Below are positions 55,057 to 64,000 of a DNA stretch of 64,000 nt, in pieces (position 1 is the first letter of the stretch; every line of letters starts with the position of its first letter). This DNA is from Caenorhabditis remanei. Taxonomy: Eukaryota; Nematoda; Chromadorea; Rhabditida; Rhabditidae. Both the position numbers and the translations under genes were made by a program. Below the pieces are notes generated by a model that did no database searches, was not told where the DNA came from, and saw only the letters and a list, made by a program, of their open reading frames with translations. The stretch lies in NCBI RefSeq assembly GCF_010183535.1, contig NC_071329.1, forward strand, positions 18,242,879 to 18,306,878, given 5' to 3'.

Positions 55057-58000
55057 ATGGGAACTAATAAGGAAGAGGAATTCGTGGAGGAATGGGTTCA
55101 AGACTCACAAAATGGCTCACAAGTGCCTCTCGATCATTTGGTAAGTTATTCGCTATCCCTTTATCCTTTATCGCTATCCTTTATCTTTTATCGCTATCCC
55201 TCTATCCCTTAAATCACTTATTTTTTCCAGGTATCCCTCTACGGATACGCTTTGCTAGGACTAGAGGATGGTGAGAATCAGGAGACAGTAAGATTTCGGA
55301 AGATTGAGGAGCCTGAGCAGCACTATTCGGAAAATTTGGTTGAGGAGGAGAAAGTGGAAATAGTGGAGGAGGAGGAATATGAGGAGCCGAAGAGGAGAAT
55401 GAAGGTGAGTTTTTGTTAATTAGACCTAATTACTTGAGTTAATTGGAAGCTAGTCATGAGGTGTTCTGAGATGGTCTAAAATCGGCTGAGATTTGCAAAC
55501 TTTGAGATCCCGTTACAGCTTTTTGGGTAACTGTAGACACCTAATTGTTACATGGTTGTATACACCATACCTAGACCTTCATTTTCGTAGTTGACAACTT
55601 TTTGATAGCTCCGCCCACTTTTGAGATATGCGCCTTTAAATGTTGGTAGCCTCTAGGACGCACTTAATGTCATTCTAATTGGAAAATGCGAGAATTTAAA
55701 GGTTGCGAAGCGTCCTGGTTATGAACTGGCTAGTTGTGAAATGTGATGAAATACTGATTGAATAGTAAAATTTAATGAAAATTATGAAAAATGACGAAAA
55801 TTCGAAAAGATTTTAGACCAAACTGTATTACTGCTGTCTGTCGGTGTGTCCGGATGTCCAGATGTCTATATGCTATATGGTTAAAAACCTGAAATTCTGA
55901 GAATTCTGAGACTGTTTTCAGATTTTCAAAAAGTGAAAAATGAGCCGAGTTACAACGATTTTAGTGTGATGAACTCAAATTTTAGCAACGACTAACTTAG
56001 AATCCTTGTAACTCCGCCCATTTCTGACCGATTTAAAATCTGGAAACAGATTTGAGATCCTTATAATTTCAGCTTTTCAGCCATATAGTATATGGACATC
56101 CGGACACACAGACAAACAGACAGACAACAGTACTCTAGACGCCCAGTCAGCTGAACACTCCAAATAGCTCGTGGTGTCTGTCGGTGTGTCCGAGGTGTTT
56201 GGATGTCTAACATACTTGAATTTTATATAAATAGAAAGCTTAAATTATAAAGATACTGAGTCTGTTTTCAGATTTTTTTTCAAATTTGTCAAAAATGACG
56301 ATATTTACGAAAGTTTCAGTTTTGGAAAAAATTCCAAAAAAAAAATTTTCTGACCAAAATTGATTCTTCTTTAAATTGGCTAATTTCTGATGTATTTTAA
56401 ATGAAAACAGTTTTAAAATATTTGAAATTTGAATTTTTGCAATTATCTCCTGATCAAATACGCCTTGAAACTTTAGGCAGGTAAAAAACAGGCCAAAACT
56501 TCATAATTTTCAAATAAAAAAGTTTTTGTGAAAACATTTTCATTTAATTCATTTTTAACCGATCTAAAATCTAAAAGCAGATTCAAAATTATCATGATTT
56601 CAGCTTTTTGAAAACAAAACATCGGGCATCTGCAGTAATCTACAGTAATCTACAGTAAAAATGTCTGAAGTAGTCGTTGCAGTAGTGATTACAGTACTCT
56701 ACAGTATGCGTACACTAATGTTGTTGTGGTTTTCAATTTAGTTTCAAAGTCCTAAAAAGACTACTGTACTTGTGTCCAAACCTGTGAAACATTCATTCCC
56801 TGTCATTTTTCTCGCAAAATTGCTCATTCTCAGTGTCCCCCTCCGTGTGTTCTTCTTCGGACGGGACGATTAAACACAAAACAAATATGTTAAACATCTC
56901 GGACTCCTTTTGTCTATTGTTATGTGCTCCTCCTCCCCCCCCTTTTCTCTAAAATCGTCTTAATTGTTTTCTTCTGGTAGTTTCTCTCTAAGACTCACGA
57001 CTCATTTTTTGACTCGCATTTCGAAATGAGTGATGAAGCGACCACGTCGTCTTCAGATCCACCGAGTATTCTGAATTCTAATACGGAAAAAACTATTTTA
57101 ACAACGAAAACGCCTGCGAAAAATGAAAAGGTATATCAATTTAGACAAGATTTTGCCAGTCTTCTGTCACTTTTTGTGCTAAAATAGTGAAACATAACCT
57201 AAAATGGCCTAAGATAGTTTAAAATCGTCTAAGATTGGCCAAAATTGGCCCACGGTCCTCTAAAATAGCCTAACATAGTCTAAGATAGCCTTAAATAGCC
57301 TAAAATAGCCTAACATAGCTTAAAATTGTTTAAAATCGTTTAAAATAGCCTAAAATCGGCCAAAATTGGCCTGAGATAGCCTAACATAGCCGAACATAGC
57401 CTTACATAGTCTAACATAGTCTAGCATAGCTTGCAAAAGTCTCAGATTGGCTAAAATTGGCCTGAGATAGCCTAAGATGGCCTAACATAGCCTAAAATAG
57501 TTTGAAATAGTCTCAGATTGGCTAACATTGGCCTAAGATAGCCTAAAATAGCCGAACATATTCTAACATAGCCAAACATAGTCTAGCATAGCCTAACATA
57601 CCCTAACATAGCTAAAAATTGTTCAAAATCGTCTAAGAACGGCCAAAAGTGGCCTACGATCGTCTTAAATAGCCTAACATAGTCTAAGTTAGCCTTAAAT
57701 AGCCTAAAATAGCGTAACATATTTTAACATCGTCTAACATAGTCTAAGATAGCCTTAGATAGCCTAAGGTAGTTTAAAATATCCTAAAATAGTTTAAAAT
57801 AGCTTAAAATCGGCCAAAGTTGGCCTGAGATAGCCTAACATAGCCGAACATAGCCTAACTTAGTCTAACATAGTATAAGATAGCTTAAAATAACCTCAGA
57901 TCGGCCAAGATTGGCCCGAGATAGCTTAAAATAGCCTAACATAGTCTGGCATAGCTTAAAATTGTTTAAAATACCCTAAGATCGGTCAAAATTGGCCTGA

Positions 58001-58747
58001 GATAGCCTGACATTGCGTAAAATCGTTTGAAATCGTTTAAATTCGTCTAAGATCGGTTAAAATTGGCTTACGTTTGTCTAAAACAGCTTAACATAAGCTA
58101 ACATAGTCTAATATAGCATAAAATAGCTTACAATCGTTTAAAATCGTCTAAGATCGGCCAAAATTGGCCTGAGATAGCTTAAGATAGTCTAACATAGTAA
58201 AAGATAGCCTAACATAGCCTAAAATAGCCTAAGATAGTTTAAAATAGCCTAAGATCCGCTAAAATTGGCCTGAGATAGCCTAAAACAGCCTAACATAGCC
58301 TAACATTGTCTAGAATGGCCTAAAATTGCTTAAAATTGCCCTACAATCGTCTAAAATTGGCCTAACATAGCCGAACATAGTCTAACATAGCCTATGATAA
58401 AATCGGCCAGCATTCTGCCAGTCTTCTGTCACTTTTTGTGCGGGGGTCAGTAAAACGGGCGGCCGTTTTTGAACATGTCAAAATCTCGGCGGGAGCTCAT
58501 ATCACGATTCTCCTTTCTGCTCCGTCTGTCTGTAGATATCATCATTTTATATCCATTTTTCCACTAGATTGATGTATTTTTTGTTTCCAGATACCTAATA
58601 TATACAAACGGTATGTCATAATTAGGAAAATAATAATTAAATTTTTGAAAAAATCATTTTTTTGCTATTTTTGCAGACCGAAATGGATCGAACGATGGAT
58701 CGTCGCGATCGCGACGACAATCACTCGAATTATTATATAGCTGAGGG
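55057..58747 (+). CDS. 5' exons of a large acidic protein gene, unknown function
   Basis: Exons 55057-55140, 55231-55404, 56981-57130 and 58677-58747 join in phase 0 each time, and the last ends in phase 2, so the gene continues beyond. The start is MGTNKEEEFVEEW. Exon 2 reads VSLYGYALLGLEDGENQE and then a strongly acidic run (VEEEEYEEPKRRMK). Exon 3 is Ser/Thr-rich (MSDEATTSSSDPPSILNSN). Exon 4 is charged (MDRTMDRRDRDDNHSNYY). There is no signal peptide or membrane segment, which suggests an intracellular and possibly nuclear protein. A 20-bp exon-like block (58591-58610) between exons 3 and 4 would bring an early stop. Long repeat-filled introns are typical of regulatory genes in worms. The family is not recognised. 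Confidence 0.6.
55405..56980. repeat. Intron with dispersed repeats
   Basis: It holds a GCTCCGCCC arm (about 55580-55640) and inverted GACATCCGGACACACAGACA words (55850 and 56090). Several CTGATTTTCAAATT-type blocks related to the intron at 640-1140 follow. No additional exon was identified. Confidence 0.5.
57135..58445. repeat. 1.2-kb minisatellite with 10-bp period, bounded by a direct repeat
   Basis: Units such as GCCTAACATA, GCCTAAAATA, GTCTAAGATC and GGCCAAAATT follow each other in a strict 10-base register from about 57180 to 58400. Both edges carry GCCAGTCTTCTGTCACTTTTTGTGC (57157-57181 and 58417-58441). Part of the array and its right edge recur at 61920-62090. Confidence 0.85.
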
Positions 58748-60280
58748 GTGAGTTTTCTTTTTGGGTTACTGTAGACTGGGTTACTGTAGACAGGGTTACT
58801 GTAGAAAGTACTCGGTTACTGTAGCGCAATTATGCACGATATAACTGAAGATCTTACTATACACCAATCTGAAAGATTACTGTAGGCTATCCTTCTGTGT
58901 TACGGTACCACGTTTGTACCTGTAGAACTACTGTAGATCTTACTGTAGCTGTTTTGTGGGTTACTGTAGTTTTCTCATTATTGTAAATTGTCCTGAAGGA
59001 CCCAATCGAAAATTTGACTTTTTTCGCGAAAAAATTTGAATTTTGAACCTTGGCGCCAATTTTCCGGGTCTTACTTTTGTTGACGAAGACCGGGAGCATG
59101 CTATGTATATGTTTTTAAACAAAATAAATAAGCTCTGGGTGATAATTACATGTTTATGTACTTCTGAGTCTTTTTCCCCCATGAATTATGGAATTTGAAC
59201 TTTGATGCTATACACTTTTGATTTTGTTTTTGTCCTCTTACTGCTAATTAGATTTTGAAAGAAATTTCTCTTTTCAAAAATTCGGGGACCCTGTCTTTGT
59301 GTCCCAATGACCAGATTTTTACTACTTTTTACATGAATTGAAAGCTGAAATCACAAGGATTCTGAATTCGTTTTCAGATTCTGTGTAGGTCAGATATGAA
59401 CCCAGATACAACGATTTCAAGTTTCTGGACTTTGGGATGGCCTAACTTTCTCAATTTTGAATCCTAGGCCACGGTTTTTATACTAATTGAAAGATGAGAT
59501 TCTAAGGATTCTGAATATGTAACTAGTTTAAATTTAAAATTTTATTTTGACCTAGAAAAATCTGTCCAAAAATGTTTTTCAAGCTTCAGTGCTGTTTTTG
59601 CAAAACCTGGAATTCGGGATGGCCTAACTTTCTCAATTTTGGATCCTAGGCCACGGTTTTTATATCATTTTAAAGCTGAAATTCTAAGGATTCTGAATAT
59701 GTAACTAGTTTTGTCTTGAAATGTCATTTTGACCTAGAAAAATCTGTCCAAAAGTTGTGTTTTTTTCGTTCTTTCACTCCCTCAAATTGCCAGTCATTAT
59801 TGCCAGTCGTGTTGTCATTTTTCTTCCTTCCTTCCGCCGCGCGTTCTTCTTCCATTCATTCCTCTAAATTCCACTCACTCCGATAGATATTTATTTTATT
59901 TCTTCCAAATAACAAAAAGGTGTCAATGTCCTTTTTCTGTTTGCACAACCGATTTAGCCCCCCGATGGCGGAAAAAAAAGCGGAAAAAGGAACTGACTTA
60001 ATGGATACATTTTATTGTTTATTTTGCATGAAGAAAGTGTAGATCAAAACTGTTTTTCGGAGATCAATCAGAGTGAAAAGGGGTCTAAGATCGGTTGAAA
60101 TCGGCTTTCTAGACCCAAAAAAACGTCAGAAACTCGGATTTTTATATGAAAATGCTCAAAAAACACTAGAAACTACCGATCTCAACCAATATTAGACGAT
60201 TTTAGACAATTTTAGACTCGTATATCGTCTGAGATCGGCTGATATCGGCTCTCAATTTAAGATCCCGTCTCGGCTTTCTG
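58748..60280. other. Intron DNA with TTACTGTAG words and a duplicated block
   Basis: TTACTGTAGA words cluster at 58760-58980. A block from ACTTTCTCAATTTTGRATCC to TCTGTCCAAAA is directly repeated at about 59438-59570 and 59620-59755. No exon was identified. Confidence 0.5.
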
Positions 60281-60289
60281 GGTTACTGT

Positions 60290-60550
60290 AGAAAATGTTA
60301 TTGTTACATGCCTGTGTAGATCAAACCTAGACCTTCATTTTTGTAGTTGACAAATTTTTGTAAACTCCGCCCACTTTGGAGATATGCGTCTTTAAAGACG
60401 GGCGCAGAGAGGCTGGGGTGTCGGCGGCGCGCGCACTCTCATTCTAGCTACCTATCTTTAAAGACGCATATCTCAAAAAAGGGCGGAGCTATCAAAAAGT
60501 TGTCAACTACAAAAATAGAGATCGAGGTTTGATCTATACAAAATATGTAA
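60290..60550. repeat. GCTCCGCCC foldback element, complete small copy
   Basis: TGTAGATCAAACCTAGACCT ... AACTCCGCCCACTTTGGAGA is mirrored by AAAAAAGGGCGGAGCTATCA ... AGGTTTGATCTATACA. The loop is GC-rich (GGGGTGTCGGCGGCGCGCGC). This is the simplest complete member of the family seen around the ABU/PQN-like gene. Confidence 0.7.
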
Positions 60551-61100
60551 ATTTAAATATATTTGATACTTTGGGAATAAGATATAGGGTCTGAAAAAAG
60601 TCTGAAAAACAGATGATTTTTGAGCTTTTTGCCTGAAAAAATACAGGAAAATTGACTATTTTTGGCCAGAATAAACCAAAAATATTTTTGAGTTTTTGAC
60701 CGTTTTTAGGCTGAAAAATAACTTTTTTTGAAGAAAAATTACAGAAAGAAGCGAATATCTATCCAAAAAAACAGATTATTGAGACGGTAGAATTGAAAAA
60801 AGTGTCAAAAAACTTTTTTTTTCGGCAAAATTTTGTGTTTTTACTGTTTTTAAACGGAAAAAAACCAAGTTTTTTTCTGAAAAATCACAAAAAAAAAAAC
60901 AAAAAGCAGTCATTTCTCAATTCAATCTAAAAAAAACCTTAGAAATGTGTGATTTTTACGTGTTTTTGACGGTTTTCAACTAATTTTTATCAAAAAATTA
61001 CAAAAAACGTTAGATTTTTGTGCTATAGCTGAATTCACCCTAAAAAAACCTTGTAACCCTATTAATTGTGTGATTTTAGCCGGTTTTCCCAGCAATTTTA
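60551..61100. other. A/T-homopolymer-rich intron DNA
   Basis: Long A and T runs with TTTTTGAGC-type words. Nothing coding or structured was recognised. Confidence 0.4.
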
Positions 61101-61108
61101 GATTCAAG

Positions 61109-61212
61109 TTCTTACAACTGAGTGCTCCACCGAAATGCCCTTGGGAAATGTCTCTTGTTCTCCGAGTCTCTCAATTTCGCTTCATTGGTTTCGGTAGAGC
61201 GCGGTTATAAGA
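61109..61212. repeat. Conserved 0.1-kb hairpin element, copy 2
   Basis: The left arm TTCTTACAACTGAGTGCTCC and the right arm TAGAGCGCGGTTATAAGA pair with a few mismatches. The loop TGTCTCTTGTTCTCCGAGTC resembles that of copy 1 at 16021-16118. Confidence 0.6.
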
Positions 61213-62700
61213 CGCTTGTTGTGCTGATACCAATTCTTATTGAGTCACCATAAATCATGGCTCCTTGTAGCCAGTGAGCCCTCAATTTCTAGCCCCGTTC
61301 CCCTTTTTCTGGAGACTTCTCTTGTCTAGACACATTTCTCTATTGTTCTCACAATTTCTCAGAGCATTTCTTAGTAAAAATCAGAAATGTGTCATCATAG
61401 AGAGAGCACAACCTTTTCATTGTTGTGTTGACTCATGCTTCATTCACGCAATCCCCTCTTGGCTACCAGAAGAATAAGATGAGCAACGCATGAACATACA
61501 TATTGTTGAACACAACATATATATGAAATGCAAATATTACTGTGCGCATCTTATGCTCTTCCAACTAATCCCCGACGCTTTTGTAGGTAGCGGTGTGGTG
61601 GTGTTGTGGTGATGAAGATGAATACTATATGAGCACAGTAGCACTAGTTGCTTAAGCACGGAAGAGTTACCACACAAGCGTATCGGATGACAACATGAGA
61701 ACTATCTTTTTAAAAAGAGGGAAACTGTTTTATTTGTACTTTCTCCCCGTAAGTGTTTGAGTACAATGTGTACTCCCGGTGCGTTCATGATGGCCAAGAG
61801 GAGAAGGGTTCAAAGATTGAAATGTTACCTCAACTGACAGAGATTGGGACGTTTTGAAACTGAGACATTTTAGAACCAGGACGTTTTAGAACCGAGAGCT
61901 TTGAGATTTCGAAAAAAAAGATCGTTTAAGATCGGCCAAAATTGGCCTGAGATAGCCTAAGATAGTCTAACATAGCCTAACATAGCCTAAGATAAAATCG
62001 GCCAGCATTCTGCCAGTCTTCTGTCACTTTTTGTGCGGGGGTCAGTAAAACGGGCGGCCGTTTTTGAACATGTCAAAATCTCCCAAAATTCGATTTTTTC
62101 ATAGTTTTATTGTTCTTTTAAAACCGGGACGTTTTAAAACAGGATACATATTGAAACTTATATTCTGAGTTGAATACCAGTCGAATAAGTGGCTGAAATT
62201 TAGTTTGAAAGTCGGAAATAGGGAATTTCAGACTTTTTGGGTCATAGGGACGGGTTTTAAGTAAAAATATGGAAAATTTGTTATATTATTTGTTTTAAAA
62301 CCGTCCTTCAACTAATAAAGTCCAATATTGGGCCAAAAACATGAGTTTAATGGGCTGGAATTGAGTTTGGAGTCAAATCTTTTCAAAATTTCATTTTTTT
62401 TTTGGTCTTAGGGTTGTTTTATACGGACTTTAATTCGAAAAACTCAGAATTTTCATATTTTTTGTTTTACAAACGTATTTTAACTTAGAAAGTTCAATTT
62501 TGGGTCGAAAACATGTGTCTAATGGGCTGAAATTGTATTTTGAAGGCAAAATTTTCGAATTTTCAGATTTTTTGGGTTTCTTATATTAAAACATAGCTTT
62601 AAGGCTGAAAATATGAGTCTAAGAGGCTGAAAAAAAGTTGAAGCTTTAAAAAAAACGACTTCAAAGTCAAAAAACTCAACATTTTTCATTTCTTTTTCAG
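61213..62700. other. Intron or intergenic DNA with a moved minisatellite end
   Basis: 61920-62090 repeats the right end of the 57-58 kb array together with its flank (GCCAGCATTCTGCCAGTCTTC ... GTTTTTGAACATGTCAAAAT). The rest holds GGGACGTTTTGAAAC words and AT-rich sequence without exons. Confidence 0.5.
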
Positions 62701-62786
62701 TCAGGACAACTTTTAAGCAGCCTTAACACGTATTTCAACATGTAGAACCCAAAAAAAAAACAAGAAAAAGAGATTCAAAACGTTTC

Positions 62787-62859
62787 GACCACCGCGGGGA
62801 TCGAATCCCCGACCTGTTGAACGATAGAGGCATTCTACCTTAACCACTCGGCCAGATCC
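62787..62859 (-). ncRNA. tRNA-like repeat, copy 1 (not a functional tRNA)
   Basis: Minus strand: a D-arm region TGGCCGAGTGGTTAAGG (A-box-like), an anticodon stem GAATG/CGTTC with a seven-base loop CCTCTAT, and a T arm CGGGG-ATTCGAT-CCCCG (B box). The acceptor halves (TCGGATC and CGGTGGT) do not pair and loop position 33 is C, so this is a tRNA-derived repeat or pseudogene. It is part of a directly repeated unit of about 200 bp. Confidence 0.55.
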
Positions 62860-62980
62860 GAAAATTTTCGAAAAGTTTCGATTTTTGGATGAAAAATACT
62901 AAAAAAAAAACTCCAGATTTAAAGATTATTTGATATGTAGAACCCGAAAAAAACAAGAAAAAAGAGATTCAAAAAGTTTC

Positions 62981-63053
62981 GACCACCGCATGGATCGAAC
63001 CCCCGACCTGTTGAACGATAGAGGCATTCTACCTTAACCACTCGGCCAGATCC
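62981..63053 (-). ncRNA. tRNA-like repeat, copy 2 (not a functional tRNA)
   Basis: Same sequence as copy 1 through the D and anticodon arms. The T arm is altered to GGGGGTTCGATCCATG and no longer pairs fully. It is flanked by the same AAACAAGAAAAA...GAGATTCAAAA tract and GATCCGAAAATTTTCGAAAA on the other side. Confidence 0.5.
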
Positions 63054-63059
63054 GAAAAT

Positions 63060-63533
63060 TTTCGAAAAGTTACGATTTTGGGGTCAAAATGTGACAGATA
63101 TAACAGATTTTTAATGATTTTTTGGATTCTAAACGTTTTTTGATTTGTTTGGAGCTAGTCGCTATCATCGCTATCATCGATATCATCGCTATCATCTCCA
63201 CGTGTTTCCACCCATGACGTCCTCTCCTGCTCAGTGTGAAGGAGCCGGTTCCCTCCCCCCCCCCCCTTTCACCATCTCCAGCTTTTCCGCCTAAATTCTC
63301 GATTCCGCACACACAGGCGCCCGCCGACCGTCCGCTTCCCGACGGAGAGAGAGATACTTGCATAAGCACACTGTGTTGCTCCTACCCCGAGAGCTCCCTC
63401 CAATTCTCAAGTGCTTTTTCGAGATACATCGCTCCCCCCCTTCGAGAGAAGGGTCACTCATTCACTTTTCTCCTAGAATTTATATTTTTATCGATTGAAT
63501 TTTTAATTAGTCCCCCCTAATTATAATAATGAT
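63060..63533 (+). promoter_or_regulatory. Probable second promoter region
   Basis: It contains a (TATCATCGC)n simple repeat at about 63155-63200, a run of 12 C at about 63256, and pyrimidine-rich DNA typical of worm promoters ahead of a new ATG. No splice acceptor precedes the ATG at 63534, so this is likely a true transcription start rather than an internal exon. Confidence 0.4.
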
Positions 63534-63793
63534 ATGATGAATATGATGAACACATTGGATCACCGACCGCTTGGTCGGATGGAGACGATAGACGGTCCAG
63601 AGGGGGCGGAGCTTCCCCCGACGTCTTCCACGTCTTCTGAAGCTAAAGGCAAAGGGTACTACTATTCAAGTACTGCTACAGAAGAGGTGCCGGAGGAGAA
63701 GATTCGCCAGAAGACGTTCGATCCGTCGTCCGCACCGCAGCCACCAAAAGCACCGCCGATTCTCCCGAATCGCGAGTTTGACCCCAACTTTTC
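63534..63793 (+). CDS. Alternative first exon of the large gene (or start of the next gene)
   Basis: ATG at 63534 (MMNMMNTLDHRPLGRMETID) opens 86 codons and ends at TC|GTATGT in phase 2, the same phase as the exon ending at 58747. The sequence is polar with Ser/Thr and Pro runs (ELPPTSSTSSEAKGKG; SSAPQPPKAPPILPNREF) and no signal peptide. A start a few codons later (the second or third Met) is possible. It runs off the window. A shared downstream exon with the 55-kb start is my inference from phase and lack of an intervening stop exon. Confidence 0.5.
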
Positions 63794-64000
63794 GTATGTT
63801 TTGGTATAGAGTGTCTCAGAGACTGAAAATGTGAAAAATGCTGAGTTTTTTTTACTTAAAATCTGTCTTTTTAGGGTATAAAAAAGGTTCTGGGACCCAA
63901 AGAATCTGGAGTTCGTTATTTCTGACCGCTAAATTCAATTTTTTCAACACTTTACGGTTTTTTCACGTCACCATCTTTTAATTTTGAATTGACAATCTTA

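Noticed and set aside
57135..58445. CRISPR-like array
   Set aside because: Units are contiguous 10-bp degenerate repeats without spacers, in an intron of a nematode gene.
58591..58610. 20-bp exon-like block between exons 3 and 4 of the 55-kb gene
   Set aside because: Its inclusion shifts the next exon into a frame with an early stop, while skipping it keeps the frame open. It could still be a regulated poison exon.
62787..63053. Two functional tRNA genes
   Set aside because: The acceptor stem halves do not pair and the anticodon loop has C at position 33. The T arm of the second copy is damaged.

Overview
The window reads as nuclear DNA of a nematode, most likely a Caenorhabditis-type rhabditid. 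It is AT-rich. Introns run from GT to a TTTCAG-like acceptor. Start codons often lie 0-10 bases behind a strong splice acceptor, as at trans-spliced 5' ends. The recognisable families (nematode 7TM receptors, ABU/PQN Cys/Gln-rich secreted proteins, ZP/cuticlin-like exons) fit this. No bacterial, plasmid or phage signal was seen. The species cannot be fixed from the sequence alone.

Layout. 1-1.45 kb: 3' end of a plus-strand gene for a Cys-rich protein that enters from the left. 1.45-11.3 kb: repeats, including four rounds of a segmental repeat, a hAT transposase C-terminal relic inside CGGGAA palindromes, and foldback elements. 11.3-16.4 kb: a tentative multi-exon plus-strand gene and a 55-aa secreted-peptide ORF. 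16.5-30.6 kb: the main gene feature, six minus-strand paralogous seven-transmembrane receptor genes (called A-F here) with shared intron positions and phases. 31-48 kb: repeat-dominated DNA with decayed exon-like modules, scattered copies of one ZP-domain exon, the last three exons of a ZP-domain gene (42.46-43.56 kb) and a satellite of about 178 bp. 48.9-52.8 kb: a complete three-exon ABU/PQN-like gene whose promoter and first exon lie in the loop of a large inverted repeat. 55.06 kb to the right edge: the 5' part of a large plus-strand gene of unknown function with two likely alternative first exons (55,057 and 63,534), long introns, a 1.2-kb minisatellite and two tRNA-like repeats.

The six receptors look like one locally expanded chemoreceptor-type family. 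Four have four exons with intron phases 0-0-1. D and E lack the second intron and share a duplicated upstream segment. Introns of B, C and F each carry a copy of the same hAT-type MITE.

The strongest structural results outside genes are three MITE families with 8-bp target duplications readable at their ends, a TA-flanked foldback family, two 10-bp-period minisatellites sitting in introns, repeated fragments of a ZP exon with its adjacent intron, and tandem repeats that keep tRNA D, anticodon and T arms without an acceptor stem. All gene models come from reading splice sites and phase by eye, with no alignment or transcript support.
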